DNA from: Candidatus Levyibacteriota bacterium
GTDB lineage: Bacteria > Patescibacteriota > Microgenomatia > Levybacterales > UBA12049
Assembly: GCA_016180725.1 (NCBI GenBank)
Contig: JACPAR010000017.1
Coordinates: forward strand, 1 to 35,378
Direction: 5' to 3'
DNA length: 35,378 nucleotides
Positions 1 through 7,483 of this stretch are shown piece by piece. A program made the translations under genes and the position numbers. The notes beneath the pieces are model-generated. The model had not been told where the DNA came from. It ran no database searches and was given only the letters and a program-made list of their open reading frames with translations. The first letter of the stretch is position 1, and each line of letters opens with the position of its first letter.

Positions 1-117
1 AAAGTCAACAGGATTGATAAAACTGTCAGCTTAACTGTAAAAAATTATGACGAAGTAGACGTTAGGCTGGAAAAAAGAGTTAGAAAAATTGAAGAACATA
101 TTGGTTTAACTTCCTAA
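1..117 (+). CDS. C-terminal end of an unknown protein (partial)
   Basis: An open frame runs from the first base to a TAA at 115-117 and gives 38 residues. The tail is rich in K, R, E and V (for example RLEKRVRKIEEHIGL) and looks like a charged amphipathic helix or coiled coil. The start lies outside the window, so no function can be given. Coding is inferred only from the uninterrupted frame and its composition. Confidence 0.5.
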   Translation, partial: KVNRIDKTVSLTVKNYDEVDVRLEKRVRKIEEHIGLTS

Positions 118-319
118 AAACAGGAATATTTTCCGCCCTGGAAACATCTTGATAAAAAGCTTCTTGTTTGGACTGCCATATCAATATGTCCGAGGACCGT
201 CCCCAAACTACAAACTATAATAATTCCGTAATAAGAAAAGCTGAACTATTTATTTACAATTCCTTTACATATTCCTCATACTTTATCTCTATAATTTAAG
301 ATATAAATCTACATTATGA

Positions 320-1021
320 ATGTCTATCAATATTCTGCTTACACTTCTTTCTCTTAATGCTGTTTTAGTAATTCTTGAACGCGTCTCTCCAACCACAAAA
401 ATAATTCTTCAGCCTTATTCATTTTTACGCGTTCACGAGGTTTTTCAGATGACGGTTGTAATTATGTTAAGCATAATTATTTCGTTTTTACTTCTTAAAG
501 TAATCTCAAACAATTTTGAAACTCTAAAAAGCAAAAAGGCTGCAATCATTGGCATTCTTTTTACACTTGGAATCTACTTTACCGCCACAGGAAACGGAGC
601 CCATGAGATAGCAAGTTACTTTTTTAATACATTCTGCGACACGAAACATGTAAAAAATGACCCCTGCGGCAGCATGTTTTTTAACGACTATTATTTTGGC
701 AATATTGTCTATTTTGTGGGGCTTTTATTTGGCAATATTTCGCTTATTCTTTTAGAAAGACTGCGGCCGCAAAAAAACGCTTTTACAAAAGACACGCTTA
801 TAACTCTTGGCAATGGATTTATTTATGCGTTAACCCTTTTTGCTTACGCGGCGTTTGATCGGGTAATTATTGGTTTTATCTTTGTAGCCGTTGCTGCAAT
901 TTCCACCACTTCCCTTTTATTTACTGCAAATGCAAAACCAAGACTTTTACCCTTTACTCTTTACTGCTCGTTTGCTTATACACTTGCAGCCATCGCCACA
1001 GCACTTGTTCGGTTTCGATAA
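320..1021 (+). CDS. Unknown multi-pass membrane protein
   Basis: I do not recognise the family of this 233-residue protein. It has about six or seven hydrophobic segments: residues 2-20, 42-62, 73-92, 128-146, 160-180, 182-202 and 212-230. The second loop holds TGNGAHE followed by two Cys and an acidic/aromatic stretch (residues about 89-127), which could be a ligand or metal site outside the bilayer; that is inference. A TATAAT at 290-295 lies about 25 bases upstream of the ATG, so the leader is short and has no evident Shine-Dalgarno site. An ATG at 316 is out of frame. The next gene is convergent. Confidence 0.75.
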   Translation: MSINILLTLLSLNAVLVILERVSPTTKIILQPYSFLRVHEVFQMTVVIMLSIIISFLLLKVISNNFETLKSKKAAIIGILFTLGIYFTATGNGAHEIASYFFNTFCDTKHVKNDPCGSMFFNDYYFGNIVYFVGLLFGNISLILLERLRPQKNAFTKDTLITLGNGFIYALTLFAYAAFDRVIIGFIFVAVAAISTTSLLFTANAKPRLLPFTLYCSFAYTLAAIATALVRFR

Positions 1022-1076
1022 AATAAGGAAAAGAGGCTAGAACAAAGTCCCACTGATTTATTTTGATTCGGCATTG

Positions 1077-2039
1077 TTAATCCTGCGAAGGCACCACTGC
1101 GGGAGTGACTTTTTCTTTAGCTACACTTTTCTGAGGTTTTTTTGCCTGCTGAAGTTTTGCAATTCGAAACATTGCAAACATTAAAATTGCCGCTGCCAAA
1201 TATTGGGTTGGTGAAAGAATTGTTTTATACATAAAAGCATCAATAAAAATTGCCAGTATTGGAAATGTCAGTTCCAAAATTGTTGACACTTTTACTTCTG
1301 TTTTTGCCAAACCTTTGTAGTAAATTAAAAGCGCCACCATTCCGGTTGACAAAGCAATAATTACAAATCGCAAAAATTGAGAAAAATCAGGCGAAGCAAA
1401 TTTTGTTCCCTGACCAAATAAAAAGACTGCAAAAAATGCAAAAATAGTGGTTATAACAAATCTTAAACCGGTTGTTACAACGTGTGAATTTTTAAGCAAA
1501 ACCATTCTGGAAAATGCGGTTGAACTCCCCCAGGCAAATGCCGCACCCAAAGCATATAAAGCAGCAATTATTGTCCCCTGGCCTGTTTGTAAATTAACAT
1601 AACCGTTGTTAAAAGTTACAAAATACGCAGCAACAATTGCCAAAGCTGCCCACTTTATGTAACGCCTATCTACTTTTTCTTTTAAAAATATTGCGCCTGC
1701 AGAAATGGCAAATATGGGCTGAAGTTTTTGCAGCAAAAACACAACGCTAAAAGAAATAAAATGAACTTCAACCAAAGCCGTTGTAAACCATAATGTTCCC
1801 AGTAATCCGCTTAAAAGAGATACTATAGAAATTATAAAGATTTCTCTTTTGGTTACACGCTCTTTAGAAAATCCTTTAATTAGAAAAGGTAATAAAATAA
1901 TGGCTCCGATAAGATGTTCGTAAAATACAATTATAACCGGCGCAAGCGTATACAAACTTCTTCTGATAATTCCATCCAATGCCCACAAGACAGCTGCAAT
2001 TACTATAAGTAAGGATGCGGAAAAATGAATATTTTTCAT
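1077..2039 (-). CDS. EamA/DMT-family permease, candidate riboflavin (RibN-like) transporter
   Basis: This 320-residue protein has about ten transmembrane segments in two EamA-type repeats, with the usual short loops and a Lys-rich cytoplasmic tail. It is the last gene of the minus-strand riboflavin operon, starting 17 bases after the ribA stop. EamA/DMT proteins move small metabolites, and one branch (RibN) moves riboflavin and is typically found beside FMN riboswitches. Co-transcription with ribE-ribH-ribA therefore suggests a flavin or a flavin precursor as substrate. Family assignment is strong; the substrate is inferred from context only. The overlapping 62-residue ORF at 1876-2064 is a shadow. 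Confidence 0.88.
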   Translation of the reverse strand: MKNIHFSASLLIVIAAVLWALDGIIRRSLYTLAPVIIVFYEHLIGAIILLPFLIKGFSKERVTKREIFIISIVSLLSGLLGTLWFTTALVEVHFISFSVVFLLQKLQPIFAISAGAIFLKEKVDRRYIKWAALAIVAAYFVTFNNGYVNLQTGQGTIIAALYALGAAFAWGSSTAFSRMVLLKNSHVVTTGLRFVITTIFAFFAVFLFGQGTKFASPDFSQFLRFVIIALSTGMVALLIYYKGLAKTEVKVSTILELTFPILAIFIDAFMYKTILSPTQYLAAAILMFAMFRIAKLQQAKKPQKSVAKEKVTPAVVPSQD

Positions 2040-2056
2040 ATAGAATGTTGAAATAT

Positions 2057-2656
2057 TTAAACAAGCGTTAATCTGTGACCAAGTTTTTTCTTTTTTGTTA
2101 TAAGGTAATTACCATTTACATTGTTAGGAGGAATTTCTAAAGATATGCGATCTGCGATTTTAATTCCATACTCTGTAAGAGATTCTTCTTTGTTGGGATT
2201 GTTTGTTAAAAGACTAATAGCGCTTATCCCTAAATCTTTTAAAATTTCTGCGGCAATTTTATAACTTCGCGCATCAATTGGCAAGCCTAACTTGCTATTT
2301 GCTTCTACCGTATCCAATCCCTGATCTTGCAAAGCATAGGCTTTAATTTTATTTGTAAGACCAACTCCCCTTCCTTCCTGTGGAAGATATAAAATAATAC
2401 CTGTGCCTTTTTTACTAATTATTTCCATGCTCTTTTTAAGTTGTTCTCCGCAATCACACTTAAGCGAAAAAAGTGTATCTCCGGTAAGACATTGTGAATG
2501 GATTCGGGTTAAAACCGGCTCTTTTATGTTTCCCATGGAAAGGACAATATGTTCCTGATTGTCAATTTTTGAAACATAAACATGCAGTTTAAAAACACCA
2601 AAACTTGTAGGCAATTTTGCCATAGCTCTTTTATTTATTATTTTTTTATTATTCAT
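2057..2656 (-). CDS. ribA: GTP cyclohydrolase II
   Basis: This 199-residue protein catalyses the first step of riboflavin synthesis, opening GTP to the diaminopyrimidine phosphate with release of formate and pyrophosphate. The zinc-site cysteines are visible in CLTGDTLFSLKCDCGEQL. The conserved block QEGRGVGLTNKIKAYALQ and the family segment DTVEAN are also present. The length fits stand-alone RibA; there is no fused DHBP synthase (RibB) domain. Its start overlaps the ribH stop by four bases, which suggests translational coupling. Neither ribB nor ribD is in the window, so the pathway here is incomplete unless they lie elsewhere. Confidence 0.95.
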   Translation of the reverse strand: MNNKKIINKRAMAKLPTSFGVFKLHVYVSKIDNQEHIVLSMGNIKEPVLTRIHSQCLTGDTLFSLKCDCGEQLKKSMEIISKKGTGIILYLPQEGRGVGLTNKIKAYALQDQGLDTVEANSKLGLPIDARSYKIAAEILKDLGISAISLLTNNPNKEESLTEYGIKIADRISLEIPPNNVNGNYLITKKKKLGHRLTLV

Positions 2657-3093
2657 ATTTTACTTAATGCCTCTATCATGGATAATGCTGTCTCTGCAGC
2701 TTCTACTCCCCTATTTTCTTTAACTCTGGTTGCTCTTTCCCACGCATCTTTAAGATCGTACACAGCAAGAACTTCGAAAATAACAGGTATTTCATATTCC
2801 CAAGATACATTCATGCATCCTCTTATGCATTCCTCTGATATAAGTTCAAAGTGATATGTTTCCCCTTTGTGGATAGCACCAAAAACAATAATTGCGTCAA
2901 ACATTTTTTTCTTTGCGAGTTTTTTAACTGCAAGAGGCAATTCAAGCGAGCCGGGAACGCGCGTAGAACTGATATTTTCTTTAGAAACCCCATTTTGCAA
3001 AAGCTTATCAACACAATGCTTTTCAAGCGAATCGGTAATACCGGCGTTGTAATTGCTTCCAACAATAGCGACACGAACATTCTCTTTTTTCAC
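2653..3093 (-). CDS. ribH: 6,7-dimethyl-8-ribityllumazine synthase
   Basis: This 146-residue lumazine synthase condenses the ribitylaminouracil with dihydroxybutanone phosphate to form the direct precursor of riboflavin. It shows the substrate-binding motif VPGSLELP and the signature GAIHKGETYHFELI, including the conserved catalytic-region His. The length is typical. Its start codon overlaps the ribE stop and its stop overlaps the ribA start, so the three genes form a tight translationally coupled cluster. Several antisense ORFs in the track here (2582, 2851, 2867) are shadows. Confidence 0.96.
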   Translation of the reverse strand: MKKENVRVAIVGSNYNAGITDSLEKHCVDKLLQNGVSKENISSTRVPGSLELPLAVKKLAKKKMFDAIIVFGAIHKGETYHFELISEECIRGCMNVSWEYEIPVIFEVLAVYDLKDAWERATRVKENRGVEAAETALSMIEALSKI

Positions 3094-3680
3094 TTCCCTG
3101 CTCCTTTATAAATTTTTTCTACGTACTTAGCCAAAACATCTACTTCAATATTTATTAAATCTCCCATATTAATAGTATGAAGCATTGTGTTTTCCCATGT
3201 AAATGGAATTATTGAAACCGTAAAATAATCAAAAGCAGCATCAACAACAGTAAGAGAGATGCCATTTACCGCAATTGATCCTTTTTCAACAATGTACTGC
3301 GTAATCTCCTTTGAAATTTGGATTTTTAGCAATCTGCTATTTTCTACTTTTTCTATCTTTTCTACCCTACCTACTCCGTCTACGTGGCCTTGAACAAGAT
3401 GCCCGGAAAGAAACGTTGAAAGGGTAGCCGGCAATTCGAGATTAACTAAATTATTTACCTTTAGATTGTCAAGCATCGTTCTTTTTTTCGTTTCCGGCAT
3501 TATCTCTACCGAAAAACTTTGTTTAGTTGGCATTGCATAAACAGTTAGACACACGCCATTTACAGCAACACTCTCGCCAGTTTTAAGCTTTCTGCAAAAT
3601 GACTCATCTGCGTAAAATGAAAAAATATTATTTTCTTTTTTATTAAGTTCTCCTAAATTGTTAATAATTCCTGTAAACAT
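3090..3680 (-). CDS. ribE: Riboflavin synthase alpha chain
   Basis: This 196-residue protein disproportionates two lumazine molecules into riboflavin. The ORF track starts it at 3911, inside the riboswitch, which cannot be right. The true start is the ATG at 3680, giving the family-typical N-terminus MFTGIINNLGEL. The two internally repeated lumazine-binding barrels are visible: VAVNGVCLTV in the first half and IAVNGISLTVVDA in the second, together with GHLVQGHVDG. No clear Shine-Dalgarno site precedes the ATG. About 130 bases of palindromic repeat lie between the leader terminator and this start. Confidence 0.95.
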   Translation of the reverse strand: MFTGIINNLGELNKKENNIFSFYADESFCRKLKTGESVAVNGVCLTVYAMPTKQSFSVEIMPETKKRTMLDNLKVNNLVNLELPATLSTFLSGHLVQGHVDGVGRVEKIEKVENSRLLKIQISKEITQYIVEKGSIAVNGISLTVVDAAFDYFTVSIIPFTWENTMLHTINMGDLINIEVDVLAKYVEKIYKGAGK

Positions 3681-3683
3681 AAC

Positions 3684-3813
3684 AATGTACGAATTTCGCA
3701 GTTGTCCTTGCGACCCCGAGCGAAGCCGAGGGGGAAGCAATCTGTTTTTTGAGATTGCCGCGTCCTCGCCTAAGGCGAGTCCTCGCAATGACGGAAAATG
3801 CGAAATCTGTGCA
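3684..3813. repeat. REP/MITE-like palindromic repeat, 'CATTGCGAGG' family, copy 1
   Basis: The element has inverted ends (GTACGAATTTCGC against GCGAAATCTGTGC read from the other side). Inside are arms of the TCATTGCGAGG / CCTCGCAATGA type and a GGAAGCAATCT / AGATTGCC pair. Related copies lie at 24813-24946 and 33509-33595. This one sits inside the ribE leader, between the intrinsic terminator and the start codon. Its first arm reads CCTTGCGACC and has drifted from the consensus. Confidence 0.8.
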
Positions 3814-3814
3814 A

Positions 3815-3840
3815 TAAAAAAACCCCGACTCTTCGGGGTT
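3815..3840 (-). terminator. Intrinsic terminator in the FMN riboswitch leader
   Basis: On the minus strand the stem AACCCCGA-AGAG-TCGGGGTT is followed directly by a run of T. It lies downstream of the aptamer and upstream of ribE, where a transcriptional expression platform is expected. The upstream segment GCGGGGT (about 3883-3889) can pair with ACCCCG of the terminator stem or with its own neighbour ACCTCGC, giving an antiterminator/anti-antiterminator switch. The pairing scheme is inferred by eye. Confidence 0.85.
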
Positions 3841-3909
3841 AACAACACCTGTCCAATACAAACAAATGTTTTTCCTTCTTTCACCCCGCTTAGCGAGGTT
3901 AGTACGTTC

Positions 3910-4097
3910 ATGAAACTAAACGTACCATCCAGACTATACTGTCGGCTCTGATTTCTCGCCTCGATTCGAGTCGAAGCGGGTACAGATCATGTCTCAATTT
4001 GATTGAGACTCGTGGGCTTGAAACGTGTTCGCTGCAAGCGAATTTACGTTTCTTTTTACCACCGATTAGGGAATTTCACCCTACCCCAAAGGAAACT
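3910..4097 (-). promoter_or_regulatory. FMN riboswitch (RFN element)
   Basis: Read on the minus strand, the conserved RFN blocks occur in order: GGGGTAGGGTGAAATTCCC, AATCGGTGGT, AAGCCCACGAG, then GAGCCGACAGT and AGTCTGGATGG. Two variable hairpins lie between them, including CGTAAATTCGCTTGCAGCGAA and GAGTCTCAAT/ATTGAGAC. It precedes ribE-ribH-ribA-EamA, as expected for FMN-sensing repression of riboflavin synthesis. The outer boundaries (P1 stem) are approximate. Confidence 0.95.
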
Positions 4098-4103
4098 TTC
4101 TAT

Positions 4104-4132
4104 AATATATAACAACTTAAATCTTATGTCAA
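4104..4132 (-). promoter_or_regulatory. Promoter of the riboflavin operon
   Basis: On the minus strand, TTGACA (4132-4127) is followed after 17 bases by TATATT (4109-4104). The predicted start of transcription, near 4097, is just upstream of the first conserved base of the riboswitch. The match to a housekeeping sigma promoter and its position make this a confident call. Confidence 0.85.
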
Positions 4133-4208
4133 GCAAAATGACATAGATGAACATAATTAGCCTGACGCTAGATACTAGCGTCTATTTATTAAATTGATAA
4201 CTGAAGTC

Positions 4209-4835
4209 TTACAAAAAAACTCCCGACAATAAACCCATACTTAAACCAAGCAGGGCACCTCCTATAACATCGGTTGTCCAATGCTCACCAAGATACACCC
4301 TGCTCACAAGCATAAGCAAATCGTATGAAAGTACAATTGAAAAAATAAATAACTTTTGGAATTTGGAAAGTTTTTTTGATTTAAACAAAAAAACTGCAAT
4401 AATTGCCGAAATAAATACTGCTCTGCCGGCATGGCCGGATGGATAAGAAAATTCCTGGCGAATATGAAACCTTGGAAACTCCATTATCTTTTCTGTACGT
4501 AATAAAAATTCCGGAGGAGGTAAATGTTCTACAAATATTTTTCCAAAGATTTCAAAAAGATGAAACGCGCCGTAAAAAAACACAGAAAATATGCCGCCTA
4601 ATTTCCTTGCTAAAACCAACAAAATCAGTAAAAATATTGTTACCGGCTCAAAACTTCCGATATCGCTTAGAAACGAAAATATCAGATCAAACCGCTGGCT
4701 GATATTGTCCTGCAGCCGGACAGTTGTATCAAAATCAAATTGGGTAAAAAGATCTTTGTGAGTAAGGTAGGAGAAAAAAACAAAAGAGGCAAAAATAGAA
4801 ATACCAAGAAGAAAGAAGCCTAATTTTCGACTCAT
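4209..4835 (-). CDS. PAP2-family membrane phosphatase
   Basis: This 208-residue protein has about five or six membrane segments. The PAP2 signature motifs are present: YPSGHAGRA (motif 2) and SRVYLGEHWTTDVIGG (motif 3, with the nucleophile-region His and Asp). Motif 1, usually KxxxxxxRP, reads KIFVEHLPPP here, so the Arg is replaced. Members dephosphorylate lipid phosphates such as undecaprenyl pyrophosphate or phosphatidic acid at the membrane; the substrate here cannot be told. The small hairpin at 4164-4182 (GACGCTA/TAGCGTC) lies downstream of its stop and lacks a strong T-run. Confidence 0.88.
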   Translation of the reverse strand: MSRKLGFFLLGISIFASFVFFSYLTHKDLFTQFDFDTTVRLQDNISQRFDLIFSFLSDIGSFEPVTIFLLILLVLARKLGGIFSVFFYGAFHLFEIFGKIFVEHLPPPEFLLRTEKIMEFPRFHIRQEFSYPSGHAGRAVFISAIIAVFLFKSKKLSKFQKLFIFSIVLSYDLLMLVSRVYLGEHWTTDVIGGALLGLSMGLLSGVFL

Positions 4836-4882
4836 TAAATTATATTAACATGTTTTAAAAATTCAATCTAGCTATTTATTTT

Positions 4883-5281
4883 TTACCGAGCACGCCTTTT
4901 ATCCGTAAATTCTTTTAGACGGTAGTGAAGCTCTTTAAGATCTCTCCCTCCGCGTACTCCGAATTCATATCCCGCACCAACTGCAGTAGTTATTACTAAT
5001 GCTCCCAAAGTAACTATAAATACCGCGCTTCGCTCTCCGTTAACTACATCTTCCAATAGTTTACGAAGCCAAGGTTTTTCAGCTACTACTTGCTCAACCT
5101 CCACCAATTTTTCCCCAAGATTATCTCCTACATGCGTTTCCTCTCTTATTACAAATTCTGGTTGAGCTCCCCCCCGAACAAGATCTAACCTTCTTCTTGT
5201 ATACTCCGGTCTTAAACCTGCAATAGGAATTATAGTTTGCACTAAACTCATTATCTCGCCGCGAATTCTTTCATTGGCCAT
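4883..5281 (-). CDS. Unknown small protein with one membrane segment
   Basis: This 132-residue protein has a basic N-terminus (MANERIRGE), a charged central part, a single hydrophobic span near residues 87-106 (AVFIVTLGALVITTAVGAG) and a basic tail ending DKRRAR. I recognise no family. A canonical promoter (5321-5293) precedes the ATG with a short leader. An alternative start is the Met at 5251. It has its own promoter downstream of galU, so it is probably transcribed independently. Confidence 0.6.
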   Translation of the reverse strand: MANERIRGEIMSLVQTIIPIAGLRPEYTRRRLDLVRGGAQPEFVIREETHVGDNLGEKLVEVEQVVAEKPWLRKLLEDVVNGERSAVFIVTLGALVITTAVGAGYEFGVRGGRDLKELHYRLKEFTDKRRAR

Positions 5282-5292
5282 ACGTGGGGAAG

Positions 5293-5321
5293 ATTATAAC
5301 AAAATTTTAAACCAACCTCAA
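5293..5321 (-). promoter_or_regulatory. Promoter of the 132-residue unknown gene
   Basis: On the minus strand TTGAGG (5321-5316), a 17-base spacer and TATAAT (5298-5293) stand 11 bases upstream of the ATG. The transcript would start about 4-5 bases before the start codon, so it would be nearly leaderless. Confidence 0.65.
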
Positions 5322-5328
5322 TTATTTC

Positions 5329-6225
5329 TTATAATTTCAAGCCTTTGAGGAATTTGCGGAACTCGCCGTTAATATCCGGATGCTCCAACGCAAGCTCAAC
5401 AACTGTTTTCATATACTCAAGCTTGTTACCGGTATCAAAATACTTTCCTCCCTTTATTTCGGAGGCAAGCACCCGCTTATTGTCTGCCAGCATAAGCTTT
5501 AATGCATCATTATAATACAACTCATCCCCTTCTTTGAGATTGGACAATGCCTGGTCAAGATAATCAAAAATATCAGGGGTAAAAATAAATCCCGAAACAT
5601 TAGCAAGGCTTGATGGCGCTTTTGCCTTACCCGGCTTTTCTATAATAGTATCTACATCTATAAGTCCGTCTGTAATTTGCTTGCCGCCGGCAAAACCATA
5701 TCTTTCGTAGTCTTCATCTTTTGTTGCCTTTACGCTTCCTAATATCGAACAACCATACTGATTGTATATTGTAATCATTTGCTTAAACCTGGAAGGAGAA
5801 GCCAAAATAAAATCATCGCTCCAGGTATAAATAAATGCCTCATCTTCTCCGATAAGATGACGAACGTTCAAAAGCGGAGTACCGTTGCCATAAGGACCCT
5901 TTTGCCTTACATAAACAAAATTTGCCATGCCCGAGATATACTCAACCTGTTCAAGAAGAGGCCTCTTTTTTTCTCCTCCCATTCTTAAGTTTTCTATGAG
6001 GTCGAGATTAGCGGCATCAAAATGATCTTCAATTGTTCGCTTGTGGTATCCTGTAACAAGAATAATATCTGTAATTCCAGCATCAACCAGTTCTTCTACC
6101 ACGTATTGGATAACCGGCTTGTCAACAATCGGAAGCATCTCTTTAGGCATTGCTTTTGTCTGAGGAAGAAACCGGGTGCCAAATCCGGCGGCGGGAATAA
6201 CGGCTTTTCGAATTTTCTTAATCAT
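5329..6225 (-). CDS. galU: UTP-glucose-1-phosphate uridylyltransferase
   Basis: This 298-residue enzyme makes UDP-glucose from UTP and glucose-1-phosphate for envelope glycans. The nucleotide-binding N-terminus AVIPAAGFGTRFLPQTKAMPKEMLPI is canonical, as are KPVIQYVVEE, IIEKPGKAKAPSSLANVSGF and GGKYFDTGNKLEY. The length matches bacterial GalU. UDP-glucose would feed the GT20, GT4 and GalT-like enzymes encoded at 22.5-26.5 kb; that link is inference. Confidence 0.96.
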   Translation of the reverse strand: MIKKIRKAVIPAAGFGTRFLPQTKAMPKEMLPIVDKPVIQYVVEELVDAGITDIILVTGYHKRTIEDHFDAANLDLIENLRMGGEKKRPLLEQVEYISGMANFVYVRQKGPYGNGTPLLNVRHLIGEDEAFIYTWSDDFILASPSRFKQMITIYNQYGCSILGSVKATKDEDYERYGFAGGKQITDGLIDVDTIIEKPGKAKAPSSLANVSGFIFTPDIFDYLDQALSNLKEGDELYYNDALKLMLADNKRVLASEIKGGKYFDTGNKLEYMKTVVELALEHPDINGEFRKFLKGLKL

Positions 6226-6375
6226 AGAAATTTTTGACGGTAGACGCTAGATGATAGAATCTAGAATTTGAAGTTTGAAAATAGAAGATAGACTTTCTAT
6301 CCTCTAACTTCTAACCTCAAGATCTATCTTCAATCGCCTATCCTCTATCGTCCATTTATTGTATCTCCTCTCCCC
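6226..6375. repeat. Intergenic palindromic word repeat (TAGAAGATAGA type)
   Basis: The gap between galU and the secE promoter is filled with short words of the TAGA(A)GATAGA and CTATCNTCTA type in both orientations, which can fold into an imperfect hairpin. I see no gene in it. Similar degenerate word palindromes fill other gaps (30041-30096, 32072-32145). Confidence 0.55.
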
Positions 6376-6404
6376 TTTACATGTCAACTGATATTTGTTA
6401 GAAT
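6376..6404 (+). promoter_or_regulatory. Promoter of the secE-nusG-rplKA cluster
   Basis: TTTACA (6376-6381), a 17-base spacer and TAGAAT (6399-6404). The leader that follows (about 6411-6474) contains an inverted repeat, AACGCAGAA at 6419 against TTCTGCGTT at 6462, ending a few bases before the secE ATG. This would occlude or replace a Shine-Dalgarno site, because no purine-rich site is visible. Confidence 0.75.
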
Positions 6405-6474
6405 GAAATCGCGGGACAACGCAGAATTCAGCATAGTTTAGCGTTTGAGATCAGCGTAGTTCTGCGTTTATTTT

Positions 6475-6657
6475 ATGACGACGCCATTGACGTTCTTAAA
6501 AGAAACACGCGAGGAATTAAAGAAAGTCACTTGGCCAAGTCAAGCCGAAGTTATAAGATTGACAATCGTTATTATACTCGTCAGTCTTATAGTTGGTTTT
6601 TTTATAGGCGGTATTGATTTCCTTTTTGCAAAAATAATGGAGATATTGGTAAAATAG
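6475..6657 (+). CDS. secE: Preprotein translocase subunit SecE
   Basis: This 60-residue protein has the SecE core: the amphipathic segment FLKETREELKKVTWPSQAEV followed by one membrane span (residues about 27-55). SecE clamps the SecY channel in the plasma membrane. Its position directly upstream of nusG and rplK is the standard bacterial order. The length is typical of minimal SecE. Confidence 0.95.
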   Translation: MTTPLTFLKETREELKKVTWPSQAEVIRLTIVIILVSLIVGFFIGGIDFLFAKIMEILVK

Positions 6658-6658
6658 T

Positions 6659-6791
6659 TTAAAGTTCAAAATTAAAAAATATCCTTCGGTAAAACTCAGG
6701 ATAATATTGAGCGAAGTCGAAGTATTAAAAGTGAAGGTACTTTATTTATAAAATACTTCCTTAATTTTGAACTTTGCATTTTAAACTTTTA
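6659..6791. repeat. ~135-bp palindromic element, copy A (secE-nusG gap)
   Basis: The ends are inverted (TTTAAAGTTCAAAATTAAAA at the left, related to the complement of AACTTTGCATTTTAAACTTT at the right). The core contains ATCCTTCGGTAAAACTCAGG and GAGCGAAGTCGAAGTATT, then AAAGTGAAGGTACTTTATTT. Near-identical copies lie at 10573-10702 and 20058-20200, and a partial inverted one at about 13331-13420. It carries no ORF and looks like a MITE or a transcribed hairpin. Confidence 0.9.
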
Positions 6792-6802
6792 ATTAATTTA
6801 CT

Positions 6803-7384
6803 ATGGATGATCAAAAAACACAATTAGAACAAAAAGACGAAAAAGTAGAAAATGCATCTAAAGATGCTAAATGGTATATTGTTCATACCTACTCCGGCCA
6901 CGAAGATAAGGTTTCCAAATCCCTGAAGCAAAGGGTTCAGGCGCTTGGGTTTGAAAACAAAATATTCGATATTATCGTCCCAACCAGAAACACCATTAAA
7001 GTATCTCAAGGCAAAAAAGAATCGGTTAAAGAAAAAATCTTCCCCGGTTACGTTTTGGTAAGAATGATTTTAGACGATGAATCCTGGCTTTTGGTCAGAA
7101 CCACTCAAGGAGTAACAGCATTTATTGGAGCAGGCAACAAACCGACGCCTATTTCGGAAAAAGAAGTCGAGGCAATTCAAAAGTTTATGAACTTGGAAGA
7201 GCCGCTTTACAAAACAACTTTTTCTGTCGGCGAAGCAGTAAAAATTACCGATGGGCCGTTTGCAGACTTTTTAGGAACAATTGAATCAATTGATGAAGCA
7301 AGAGGAAAATTAAAAGTACTTGTGTCGATTTTTGGTCGCGAAACACCCGTAGAGCTTGATTTCCTTCAGGTAGCCAAGCTCTAA
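6803..7384 (+). CDS. nusG: Transcription termination/antitermination protein NusG
   Basis: This 193-residue protein has a charged ~20-residue extension, then the NGN domain (AKWYIVHTYSGHEDKV..., FPGYVLVRM) and a C-terminal KOW domain (VGEAVKITDGPFADFLGTIESID). NusG binds RNA polymerase and couples it to ribosomes, Rho or antitermination complexes. A boxA-like site occurs in the third GC-rich island leader (33901), so Nus-factor control elsewhere in this genome is plausible. Confidence 0.96.
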   Translation: MDDQKTQLEQKDEKVENASKDAKWYIVHTYSGHEDKVSKSLKQRVQALGFENKIFDIIVPTRNTIKVSQGKKESVKEKIFPGYVLVRMILDDESWLLVRTTQGVTAFIGAGNKPTPISEKEVEAIQKFMNLEEPLYKTTFSVGEAVKITDGPFADFLGTIESIDEARGKLKVLVSIFGRETPVELDFLQVAKL

Positions 7385-7387
7385 GAT

Positions 7388-7480
7388 TTCAAATTGTAAA
7401 TAGAAAATAGTAAATATACATTTAAAATTTTAAATTTAATATGTATTTTTGCAATTTACTATTTAATATTTTAAATAACT
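7388..7480. repeat. Long AT-rich palindrome between nusG and rplK
   Basis: The gap consists of inverted words: AAATAGAAAATAGTAAATATACAT on the left and ATGTATTTTTGCAATTTACTATTT on the right. It would form a hairpin of about 90 bases starting right after the nusG stop and ending just before the rplK ATG. A related AT-rich word palindrome lies at 33990-34065. It is not the 135-bp element. Confidence 0.7.
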
Positions 7481-7483
7481 AAG

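Noticed and set aside
3681-3911. N-terminal extension of riboflavin synthase in the ORF track (start 3911)
   Set aside because: It runs through the terminator, the REP repeat and the edge of the FMN riboswitch; the family N-terminus MFTGII starts at 3680.
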